From NCBI GenBank assembly GCA_031269405.1, contig JAISZE010000110.1, positions 1 through 5,838 on the forward strand: a stretch of DNA of 5,838 nt, given 5' to 3'. Origin of the DNA: Treponema sp. GTDB lineage: Bacteria > Spirochaetota > Spirochaetia > Treponematales > Breznakiellaceae. Positions 1-5,301 of this stretch are shown piece by piece (the stretch's first letter is position 1; the number at the start of each line of letters is the position of its first letter). Made by a program: the position numbers and the translations under genes. The notes under the pieces were generated by a model. That model saw only the letters and a program-made list of their open reading frames with translations, had not been told where the DNA came from and did no database searches.

Positions 1-91
1 AGAAGAGAAGAGAGAGCTTGTAATACAGTACGGGGTTGTGTAAACGATAACAACCGGCGTTATACGCGCTTATACGGCATTGTCTACGCAT
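1..91 (-). CDS. Possible start of a leftward gene, product unknown (partial)
   Basis: A reading frame opens at an ATG at 91..89 and runs without a stop to the left edge, about 30 codons. It begins MRRQCRISAYNAGC and resembles no family I recognise. Support is contextual: a near-consensus leftward promoter lies at 215..186, and a strong Shine-Dalgarno run (AAGGAGGAGA) lies around 104..113. The spacing from that run to the ATG is 11 to 14 bases, longer than ideal. An in-frame ATG at 121..119 would add ten residues but has no ribosome site of its own. The frame is short enough to be open by chance, and an operator-like site lies inside it at 39..52. The true gene may therefore start beyond the edge, with this stretch as leader. 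Low confidence. Confidence 0.3.
   Translation of the reverse strand, partial: MRRQCRISAYNAGCYRLHNPVLYYKLSLLF
39..52 (+). promoter_or_regulatory. LacI-family/cre-like operator candidate
   Basis: TGTAAACGATAACA matches the Gram-positive catabolite-repression consensus TGWAARCGYTWNCW at 13 of 14 positions and has the central CG typical of LacI-family operators. A flanking inverted repeat, GGTTGT (34..39) and ACAACC (50..55), adds dyad symmetry. It lies about 130 bases downstream of the leftward start, where a bound repressor could block elongation. One site found by eye is weak evidence. Confidence 0.35.
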
Positions 92-103
92 AGGGCTGGC
101 TTT

Positions 104-113
104 CTCCTCCTTA
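104..113 (-). promoter_or_regulatory. Strong Shine-Dalgarno sequence of the leftward transcript
   Basis: Read leftward the sequence is AAGGAGGAGA, a near-perfect anti-16S match. It lies downstream of the leftward promoter and just after a T-run. It implies that translation begins within the next 10 to 15 bases, which points to the ATG at 91..89. Confidence 0.5.
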
Positions 114-135
114 AAAAACATACAGCCGGGGCTGT
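113..135 (-). terminator. Hairpin plus T-tract inside the leftward leader (attenuator candidate)
   Basis: Leftward, the bases ACAGC, CCCG, GCTGT form a 5-bp stem with a 4-base loop (135..122; the written palindrome is 6+6). ATG and then six T residues (118..113) follow. It sits about 45 to 65 bases after the predicted transcription start and just before the Shine-Dalgarno run. That is where a transcription attenuator, or the end of a very short RNA, would be. The stem is short and three bases separate it from the T-run, so it may be weak. The dyad could instead be a protein-binding site. Confidence 0.35.
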
Positions 136-173
136 TCAGGAATGCCGGGTTTTGGAACGGCCTCAAGAATGCC
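136..173. repeat. Imperfect 11-bp direct repeat in the leftward leader
   Basis: TCAGGAATGCC (136..146) and TCAAGAATGCC (163..173) match at 10 of 11 positions, with start-to-start spacing of 27 bases. Both lie between the leftward transcription start and the hairpin at 122..135. Paired copies at this spacing could be tandem binding sites or chance; I see no further copies nearby. Confidence 0.35.
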
Positions 174-185
174 CTCAACAAGCAT

Positions 186-215
186 ATTATAAAAGCTGTT
201 TTGCGGATTTGTCAA
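186..215 (-). promoter_or_regulatory. Leftward sigma70-type promoter
   Basis: On the minus strand a perfect -35 box TTGACA (215..210) is followed by an 18-base spacer and a perfect -10 box TATAAT (191..186). The predicted start is near 179. It would drive the transcript leaving the left edge, with a leader of about 88 bases before the ATG at 91. It lies back to back with the rightward promoter at 324..352, about 110 bases away, so a single regulator could control both. Confidence 0.75.
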
Positions 216-259
216 TAGGAAAATCGAATTTTTTACAAAAAAACTAGAAACTGGTAAAA

Positions 260-272
260 TACTATAATAGTA
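260..272. promoter_or_regulatory. Perfect 13-bp AT-rich palindrome between the divergent promoters
   Basis: TACTATAATAGTA is symmetrical about base 266 and lies in the AT-rich stretch between the two divergent promoters, upstream of both -35 boxes. That is a sensible place for a dimeric regulator to bind. In DNA this AT-rich such a palindrome can also arise by chance. Confidence 0.3.
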
Positions 273-323
273 ATGTTATACTGTAATGATATAATGGTTT
301 TTTCAGATATTAAGCTATTTTCC

Positions 324-352
324 TTGACATAGCTGTATTGTTTCAATATTAT
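324..352 (+). promoter_or_regulatory. Rightward sigma70-type promoter for the relic and regulator
   Basis: A perfect -35 box TTGACA (324..329), a 17-base spacer and a -10 box TATTAT (347..352) place the start near 359. The Shine-Dalgarno GGAG (374..377) follows about 15 bases later. The ORF at 384 and the overlapping regulator gene would share this transcript. Confidence 0.75.
336..348. promoter_or_regulatory. Dyad in the promoter spacer, candidate operator
   Basis: TATTG, TTT, CAATA is a perfect inverted repeat with a 3-base centre. It fills the spacer and overlaps the first bases of the -10 box of the rightward promoter. A protein bound there would exclude RNA polymerase. The regulator encoded at 664..1665 is the obvious candidate for autoregulation. 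The assignment is inference from position and symmetry only. Confidence 0.4.
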
Positions 353-383
353 AGCAGTATACTTTTTTATAATGGAGCTTATC

Positions 384-683
384 ATGTATCCTTTTAGCGG
401 TTCCCCCCTCGGGGATCTTGCCTTTATGTCCAAAGCCGGCGGAAAGGGAAAGGGCGGTATATGCGCTCTTGACGAAGGCAGCGCCCGGAACGCCATACTC
501 CGCATGTACTGGGACGGCCGGGAGCGGCCCTCGGTGGAATGTCCGGTAGGGGATTTCTTCTGTTCCGGCTGCTGGGCCATGCCCTTCCGTAAAAGCTGCC
601 GGACAGGGATTATCTGGAAGCGGTTTAACGGCGTACCTGGCCGGAGGCGCTTGGAAAACTCTTATGCCGAAAAAAATTCTTGA
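384..683 (+). pseudogene. GH172 (DUF2961) glycoside hydrolase relic, still one open frame
   Basis: The 99-residue frame starts at ATG 384, six bases after GGAG (374..377). An in-frame ATG at 372 overlaps that ribosome site and is less likely. Residues 43 to 66 (LRMYWDG, then RPSVE, then PVGDFF) are the hallmark segment of DUF2961/GH172 enzymes, whose characterised members act on fructofuranosides or D-arabinofuranosides. MPFRKSC (residues 70 to 76) matches another conserved block. Family members are usually well over 300 residues. Here the blocks are pushed together: the stretch after the N-terminal LGDLAFMSKA, the region before LRMYWDG and the segment between GDFF and MPFRK are missing, as is everything after residue 78 or so. 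The product cannot be a working hydrolase. The frame nevertheless stays open and overlaps the regulator start at 664 by 20 bases. It is either a decayed gene or a reused leader ORF. Confidence 0.7.
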
Positions 684-1665
684 CTCTTTTTTTCACTCTA
701 TGGTGAGGGACATAAAAAACAACCGCCAGCCGGGGGATAGGTACTTTTCCATCAGGGAGATTTCCGAACATTTCAAGGTCAGCGTTCAAACCGCGCAGCG
801 CGGGGTAAAGCGCCTTGAGGAATACGGTTACATTTCCATTAAAAGAAAGGCGGGTATTACCGTAGAGTCCCTGGGGCCTCAAAAAGTGCTGGACAGGTAC
901 AGGATTGCGGTGGTTTCGGCCAAGGCCGATACGCGGTTTAACGACGCCTACATGCGGGGCATTAACGCCGAGGCCGCCGGGAAAGGGGTTTCCGTGGATT
1001 TTATACAAGTTCCGGAAATTGATATACGTTCCCTCAAGTTTGGGGATTACCTTTTATCCCTCGATGCAGATGGAATAATCGCCCTTTATTTTAGAAATTC
1101 GGCTCTGCCTTTTTACCATGTTTTACGGGAGGGCAAAGATATTGTTAATGATATGATCATTGACGAGCTGCCGGTGCTGCCTTCGGTGCAGACCGATAAC
1201 TTCCGCCATGCCCAGGAGGCGGGCCGCCTTTTCCTGGAACAGGATTACCGGCGTTTTCTGGTGGCGGGACATTTTCCCCTCAAGCGGAACCGCCGGTACG
1301 AAGGTATTTGCGATGTACTAAAGAACTGCTGCGACAGCATACGCTACGTCTGCCTTGGCGATCATGATTCGATAAAAGAAATTAATTCCTTTTTCAGCGC
1401 CTTCGATAAACATTCGGCGGTTTTTTCCGTGGATTATTCTTCAAACTACATTACCGCGGCAATGTTTATGCAGCATCATCTGGAGGTGAAAAACAACAAT
1501 TTCCTGGTCTACGACTGTGAAGAGGAATACTTCAGCTACCACGGCTTGAAGCCGGTTAAAAAAGTAGGCCCTTCGATCTTTACGATCGGCAGGGAACTGT
1601 GCCATACCCTCATCGCCAAACGCGAAACAGGCGCGTATCCCCTGCCGCTTCAAAGGAAGATTTGA
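664..1665 (+). CDS. GntR-type regulator with LacI/periplasmic-binding-like sensor domain
   Basis: This 333-residue cytoplasmic transcription factor is probably a repressor or activator that responds to a small sugar. Residues 5 to 66 form a GntR-type winged helix: PGDRYFSIREISEHF, the recognition region VSVQTAQRGVKRLEE, then the wing with GYISIKRKAGI. From residue 79 (YRIAVVSAK) to the end it resembles the two-lobed LacI/ribose-binding fold, as in AraR-like chimeras. The N-terminal lobe includes ADGIIALYF (135 to 143), and later come RRYEGICDVL and the SVDYSSNYITAAMF segment. The usual SNDxxA ligand motif of LacI proteins is not intact there, so the ligand may differ. The start ATG has only a weak upstream GGA, and the gene overlaps the end of the relic ORF by 20 bases, so translation may be coupled. 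It lies downstream of the promoter at 324..352, whose spacer dyad suggests autoregulation. The target genes are probably the divergent leftward transcript and the lost GH172 locus (inference). Confidence 0.85.
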   Translation: MPKKILDSFFHSMVRDIKNNRQPGDRYFSIREISEHFKVSVQTAQRGVKRLEEYGYISIKRKAGITVESLGPQKVLDRYRIAVVSAKADTRFNDAYMRGINAEAAGKGVSVDFIQVPEIDIRSLKFGDYLLSLDADGIIALYFRNSALPFYHVLREGKDIVNDMIIDELPVLPSVQTDNFRHAQEAGRLFLEQDYRRFLVAGHFPLKRNRRYEGICDVLKNCCDSIRYVCLGDHDSIKEINSFFSAFDKHSAVFSVDYSSNYITAAMFMQHHLEVKNNNFLVYDCEEEYFSYHGLKPVKKVGPSIFTIGRELCHTLIAKRETGAYPLPLQRKI

Positions 1666-1692
1666 GAAGCCCTTTGAAATCTTTTATTCGCA

Positions 1693-1726
1693 GGCGGGTC
1701 CAATACCCCGCCGAACCGCAGGTTCG
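1693..1726. terminator. Two adjacent hairpins between convergent genes
   Basis: GGCGGG (1693..1698) pairs with CCCGCC (1707..1712) across an 8-base loop. Immediately beside it, CGAACC (1712..1717) pairs with GGTTCG (1721..1726) across GCA. Together they occupy much of the 64-base gap between the regulator stop (1665) and the leftward DUF58 stop (1730), so they could end transcription from both sides. Neither side has a clear T-run, so a factor-independent terminator is not certain. Confidence 0.4.
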
Positions 1727-1729
1727 ACT

Positions 1730-3043
1730 TCAGGGCGAGGTTGTTGATTTGAGCGTCCGTCCGGCGCTTGAAACCGCGAATTTCCAGGCCCGTATTCTCA
1801 TTTTTCTGTTGTAGAAACGTACACATGCTTCTGCCGCGGTTTCCCATTCGGCTGCCCGGGGAGTTTCAGCGTCATAGAGAAAGAACAGATCTGCTCCCTG
1901 TGTGGATTCCCTGTTTCTCAGGAAACGATCCAGCCCTCCGGGCTCCGTTGATAAGCGGGGGAGGGCAAGGATAAGTACGTCCAAATCCCTGGGCGCTTCG
2001 GGAAGATCCTCCGGGGACAGAAGAGATAGAGCGGCGGGCCGGGCAAGAACGGCGGCCAATTCCGCCAGGACAATCCCTGCATGGGATCCAAGGCTTCCGT
2101 TATGGATTTCCCCGCCTGAATAACCGATGAATATGTCCATTCCCTGTGAAGAGAATTCCAGCGCCGCTGCCAGGGCGTTTTCACAGAGCAGATCCACCGC
2201 CTGCCTTGCTTCTCCGGCGGTAAAAAGGGAGGGATCTGCCTGGGTGTCGATGAGGATGAGTATGCGGGCCTGGGGCGGAGGCTCGTTTTCCCCTTCACGG
2301 ACAAAAAGCTCTCCCTCAGGGGCGTGGCCGTAGAGCTTCCAGTTGATACGTCTGGGATCGTCCCCTGGAACATAGGGCCTGTGATCCGTAAGATCATCGG
2401 TTTTCCGGTAGTGAGGCTCTACGCGCTGTTCGGTTCCGCCGGATCTGAACGGCAGGGGGAGAGGTTCTTCCACCGCCCGGGGCGCGGCCAGGAGCCTGGG
2501 ATCGCCGTCCTGGGGTATCGGAAAAGAGAGGTGAAAAAACCCCGGAGCGTCGAAGATCGTGAATCTGTCAAAAGCCCCATAGTATGCGCCCCGTTTACTG
2601 ACAGGGAAGGAGCTCTCTTTTCCCTGGGGATCAAAGAGATGGTTTATGATCCGCTGGTCCCGGGTCGCCAGCCTGAGTTCATAGCGGATAAGCGCCCCAG
2701 GAAGGCGGAAGAAACGGAGCTTTCCGGCTCCTCCTGTAATGCGGACTTCCGCATTTTCCCCCGCTGTAACCAACTTCGTTACGATGCCGGCAGAGAGGGA
2801 CAGTCCTTTTTTCCGGCCTGCTGCGCCGGTGATCAAAACCGCCAGGAAGCACCACGCAAAAATGGCAAGAAACACCGCGCCCAGGAGGGTCAGGGCCAGC
2901 TCATTCCGCAGCCGCCCGGCGAAGAAAGCCAGGAAGGTTACGAGGAAAACAAACACCCCCAAGGTACCGGGACGGGGGATGTACCGGCCCGAAAAACCAT
3001 GCTGGGATTCAGGATCCGGTTTTGATTCCCTCAAGCCGCGCAA
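1730..3043 (-). CDS. DUF58 membrane protein, partner of MoxR ATPase
   Basis: This 437-residue protein is probably anchored in the inner membrane with most of its mass in the cytoplasm. Two hydrophobic segments near residues 27 to 43 and 48 to 74 form a membrane hairpin. A beta-rich region (about 95 to 190) follows. The DUF58 signature at 217 to 236 contains R222-x-Y224, G227-D228, R231 and I233-x-W235-K. Residues 261 to 395 look like a von Willebrand factor A-like fold starting ILILIDT, but the metal-site DxSxS is not kept (D266-T-Q-A-D). The start is TTG at 3043, chosen because GGGAG (3055..3051) lies seven bases upstream and no ATG precedes the membrane segments. It overlaps the moxR end by 35 bases, so the pair is co-transcribed and probably translationally coupled. 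DUF58 proteins commonly work with MoxR in envelope or complex maturation; the client here is unknown. The batA/batB or transglutaminase genes often found next are absent, and the block ends here. Confidence 0.88.
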   Translation of the reverse strand: MRGLRESKPDPESQHGFSGRYIPRPGTLGVFVFLVTFLAFFAGRLRNELALTLLGAVFLAIFAWCFLAVLITGAAGRKKGLSLSAGIVTKLVTAGENAEVRITGGAGKLRFFRLPGALIRYELRLATRDQRIINHLFDPQGKESSFPVSKRGAYYGAFDRFTIFDAPGFFHLSFPIPQDGDPRLLAAPRAVEEPLPLPFRSGGTEQRVEPHYRKTDDLTDHRPYVPGDDPRRINWKLYGHAPEGELFVREGENEPPPQARILILIDTQADPSLFTAGEARQAVDLLCENALAAALEFSSQGMDIFIGYSGGEIHNGSLGSHAGIVLAELAAVLARPAALSLLSPEDLPEAPRDLDVLILALPRLSTEPGGLDRFLRNRESTQGADLFFLYDAETPRAAEWETAAEACVRFYNRKMRIRAWKFAVSSAGRTLKSTTSP

Positions 3044-3956
3044 GGCAGATCTCCCGGATATGTTTTTCAGCCTGGGCCCTGGGATCCCTCAATCTGACCC
3101 GGTGGGCCAGAACAGGAACCGCAAGGATCGTCAAATCTTCGTCAATCACATATTCCCGCCCTTTTACCAGCGCCAGGGCTTTCAGAGCTTCAAGGTAATG
3201 GAGGCCCGCCCGGGGCGAAGCCCCAAGGACAAAGGCCCGGTGTATGCGGGTGTCCCTGACTATATCCGCCGCTGCGCCCTTGAGATCCGGGTGGCAGAAC
3301 ACCGCAGCAACAGCCTGCCGGGCTGCCATAAAATCCTCGAAAGTCAGGACCGGCTTCAGGGCGTTCAGGGCGTTTTCCGATGGGTTGTCTTCGAGGATTG
3401 AAAGTTCGGTCTCCCTGTCAGGGTAGCCCAGAGAAAGGCGCATCATGAAGCGATCCAACTGGGCCGCAGGAAGGGGGAAAGTCCCCTCGCTTTCCACAGG
3501 GTTTTCCGTGGCAAGAACGAAAAAAGGCTCAGGCGGCCTGTGGGTAGATGACCCGATAGTAACCTGACGTTCCGCCATCACTTCCAGAAGGGCGGACTGT
3601 ACCTTAGGGGTGGTCCGGTTGATCTCGTCAGCAAGTACGATATTGGCCAGCACCGGGCCGGGCACGAAACGGAAGGACCTGGTTTCAGGATCGAAGATGT
3701 CTACCCCGGTGATGTCGTAAGGCAGAAGGTCAGGGGTAAACTGGATTCGCTTAAAGAGAAGAGGCCCGTCCCTGCCGGCGATAAGCCGGGCCACGGCCTT
3801 TGCCACCGTGGTCTTTCCCAGCCCGGGATTATCCTCCAGAAGCACATGCCCCCCGGCGAGGATCCCGGCTGTGAGGAGTTCAAGAAATTCCCTCTTCCCC
3901 CGGATAACCCGGGAGGCCCCTTCAATCAGCGCCAAGGCCGCTTCATCTGCATTCAT
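3009..3956 (-). CDS. MoxR-family AAA+ ATPase
   Basis: This 315-residue cytoplasmic ATPase is of the MoxR/RavA-like branch. Numbering from ATG 3956, Walker A is EDNPGLGKT (41 to 49, K48), Walker B is NIVLADEINR (105 to 114, D110-E111), sensor 1 is ATENP (N152), LDRFMMRL (167 to 174) carries the likely arginine finger, and sensor 2 is ASPRAG (R249). The length is normal for the family and all key residues are present, so it should be active. An in-frame TTG at 3974 would add six residues. Neither start has a Shine-Dalgarno sequence, and I prefer the ATG because alignment of the N-terminal helix (ALIEGASRVIRGKREFLELL) needs nothing before it. It overlaps the downstream DUF58 gene by 35 bases. 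MoxR proteins act as chaperone-like motors that assemble or activate partner complexes, usually with a DUF58 or von Willebrand factor A protein. I see no convincing promoter in the gap upstream. Confidence 0.93.
   Translation of the reverse strand: MNADEAALALIEGASRVIRGKREFLELLTAGILAGGHVLLEDNPGLGKTTVAKAVARLIAGRDGPLLFKRIQFTPDLLPYDITGVDIFDPETRSFRFVPGPVLANIVLADEINRTTPKVQSALLEVMAERQVTIGSSTHRPPEPFFVLATENPVESEGTFPLPAAQLDRFMMRLSLGYPDRETELSILEDNPSENALNALKPVLTFEDFMAARQAVAAVFCHPDLKGAAADIVRDTRIHRAFVLGASPRAGLHYLEALKALALVKGREYVIDEDLTILAVPVLAHRVRLRDPRAQAEKHIREICLARLEGIKTGS
3051..3055 (-). promoter_or_regulatory. Ribosome-binding site fixing the TTG start of the DUF58 gene
   Basis: Read leftward, GGGAG stands seven bases before TTG (3043..3041). 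It lies inside the last codons of moxR, which makes translation of the DUF58 gene dependent on, or linked to, ribosomes finishing moxR. Confidence 0.5.
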
Positions 3957-4230
3957 CGGGTGTAAGCATAGCAAGGAGGGGGAGTTACGGCAAGGGATTA
4001 AGCGGGGCGGCCCAGGGCCGGTGAAATACCCAGAATATCAATGTTATTTTTGTTTTGCCCGCTGATAGAGTTCACGTCATTAACGGCGACACTTTTTCAG
4101 GATCAGTTTGAGTTCGGGTGGGAAAGTGTACATTTCACTTTTGAATACCTCACCGGCCTGCGGAGAAAAGAGGAATGCGTCAAAAAATTTATCCCCCAGT
4201 TAGTCCTGAGCTGCATGGTGGATAACTTTC
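3957..4230. other. Gap between the kinase and moxR genes; no convincing gene
   Basis: These 274 bases hold no ORF with a good start and ribosome site. They include a perfect 13-bp GC palindrome CGGCCCAGGGCCG (4008..4020), an AT-rich dyad AAAGTG/CACTTT around a 7-base loop (4123..4141), and a leftward startless open stretch of 39 codons (4199..4080). There is also a weak hairpin and T-run at 4182..4210. No clear -35/-10 pair for moxR was found on the minus strand. A promoter is still likely somewhere here, given the gap length. Confidence 0.5.
4182..4210 (-). terminator. Weak terminator candidate downstream of the kinase gene
   Basis: Leftward, CTCAG (4210..4206) can pair with CTGGG (4199..4195), including one G-T pair, around a 6-base loop. 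Seven bases later comes a run of six T (4187..4182). The position, 20 to 50 bases past the kinase stop, is right. The stem is short and the T-run is not adjacent, so efficiency is doubtful. Confidence 0.25.
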
Positions 4231-5289
4231 TCATGTATAACCTGCCCCTCCAAGGGCAATAAGGGCCTTTATGTTTTCAAGGCCGTAAGCGGGATCCCAA
4301 ACATCGCCAATAATGGAATTGTGTACATAAAGCATCACTTCAATGTATTTAAGATACCTGAGAAGGGGAACCATGAGATCCCATTCATCCTCAGGAACCG
4401 GCCCTCCTTCAGCCTTGTAGGCCGCAAGGTATTGGGCAGATCGATCCCTGTCAAAACCATCCCGTTCAGGATTCTTGCAGTACTCCCAAAGCACCCGGCC
4501 CAGTTCATAGACCAGCATTTCGTTGCCACATTCATCCCAGTCCAGGATGCCTGCAATACGATCATCTTTCATAAGGACATTGGGACCGTAAAGATCGCCG
4601 TGTATAGGAGCGTAGAGGAGGTCCCTGCGTTTTTTGAGGCTCTCAGTAAGCTTTATAAATTCCTCCTTGCCCTTGTACAAAGCTTCGCGTCTTTCATATA
4701 TACCGGCGATTTTTTCCTGTTCCGTTTCCGATTGATGCCTGGGATCCGAAAAAAGGGCTTTACCCCCGGAGGAAAGCATCTTGTCTACAGCTTCCCAATT
4801 ATAAATGTAGTTATTTTCAAAATCGAATTCCAGAAGCCGCGGTCTGTCAGGCCTGGGCCTTTGATCCGGAAATTGGAGGCCTATGTTGTGAAGACGGGCC
4901 TGGATTTTTGCAATTTCATCCCTGTGGATCGAAAGTTCCCTATCGGAATTTACGCCTTCCACAAAAGGCAGTATTTCGCAGATCATACCATTATGGATAA
5001 AAATAGAATCCCCGGTTTTTGTAAGCCTGGGGCTTATAGCCTCCTTTATACGGGACGCCGCGAAAGCCGACCATGTATTGGTATATAGTACGCCTGAAAG
5101 CTCCGTCTTATGGTGAATAATCCTGAGGACAAGAGGCGACCCTTCATGGAAATCCAGTTTGAAAATATCGTTCCGCTCACCCCCGGAAAGGCGCTTGCAG
5201 GAAAGCGGAACAGCCATACCCTCATACTCCCTGGCTGTTTGTTCAAATATACCTGAGAGTAATTTGGTTTCGTTTTCGTATTGCCTCAC
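4231..5289 (-). CDS. APH-fold small-molecule kinase (phosphotransferase family)
   Basis: This 352-residue cytoplasmic kinase belongs to the aminoglycoside phosphotransferase/homoserine kinase II/choline kinase superfamily and transfers the ATP gamma-phosphate to a small hydroxyl compound. With GTG 5289 as residue 1, SGGERNDIFKL (35 to 45) is the nucleotide loop, VLRI (54 to 57) is the beta-strand with R56 in the usual lysine place (common in this family), HGDLYGPN (230 to 237) is the catalytic loop with D232 and N237, and DWD (250 to 252) is the metal-binding motif. The GTG is chosen because GAAGG (5300..5296) lies six bases upstream. An ATG at 5322 would overlap the upstream gene by 23 bases and lacks such a site. 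The start is ten bases after the stop of the glycosidase gene, so the two form an operon. This favours a sugar or related metabolite as substrate, as in N-acetylhexosamine 1-kinase, over antibiotic resistance. That substrate idea is inference. Confidence 0.85.
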   Translation of the reverse strand: MRQYENETKLLSGIFEQTAREYEGMAVPLSCKRLSGGERNDIFKLDFHEGSPLVLRIIHHKTELSGVLYTNTWSAFAASRIKEAISPRLTKTGDSIFIHNGMICEILPFVEGVNSDRELSIHRDEIAKIQARLHNIGLQFPDQRPRPDRPRLLEFDFENNYIYNWEAVDKMLSSGGKALFSDPRHQSETEQEKIAGIYERREALYKGKEEFIKLTESLKKRRDLLYAPIHGDLYGPNVLMKDDRIAGILDWDECGNEMLVYELGRVLWEYCKNPERDGFDRDRSAQYLAAYKAEGGPVPEDEWDLMVPLLRYLKYIEVMLYVHNSIIGDVWDPAYGLENIKALIALGGAGYT

Positions 5290-5290
5290 G

Positions 5291-5301
5291 TCCTGCCTTC
5301 T
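5291..5301 (-). promoter_or_regulatory. Ribosome-binding site fixing the GTG start of the kinase
   Basis: Leftward, AGAAGGCAGGA lies directly before C and GTG (5289..5287). It overlaps the stop codon of the glycosidase gene (5302..5300), an arrangement typical of translationally coupled neighbours. Confidence 0.55.

Noticed and set aside
1..16. Purine-rich AGA/GA repeat at the left edge
   Set aside because: It is too short and irregular to call a repeat array, and there is no CRISPR-like spacing anywhere in the window.
233..580. Leftward ORF (115 codons) across the promoter region
   Set aside because: It runs through both the rightward promoter and the GH172 relic; its C-terminal part is just translated AT-rich regulatory DNA.
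1650..1847. Possible frameshifted tail of the DUF58 gene in a neighbouring leftward frame
   Set aside because: The annotated DUF58 frame already ends at a normal length, and the alternative frame has no recognisable continuation.
2324..3025. Long rightward ORF (233 codons) opposite the DUF58 gene
   Set aside because: It is an antisense shadow: the opposite strand encodes a clear DUF58 protein over the same bases, and the rightward translation is rich in R, P, G and E with no recognisable motif.
2739..3401. Rightward ORF (220 codons) across the moxR/DUF58 junction
   Set aside because: It runs antisense to two recognised genes, has low-complexity arginine/proline-rich translation and no ribosome site.
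4041..4262. Rightward ORF (73 codons) in the kinase-moxR gap
   Set aside because: It has no ribosome site, overlaps the kinase 3' end antisense, and matches no family I recognise.
4321..5088. Rightward ORF (255 codons) opposite the kinase
   Set aside because: The opposite strand carries the HGDLYGPN and DWD kinase motifs in frame. The rightward product has no family features.
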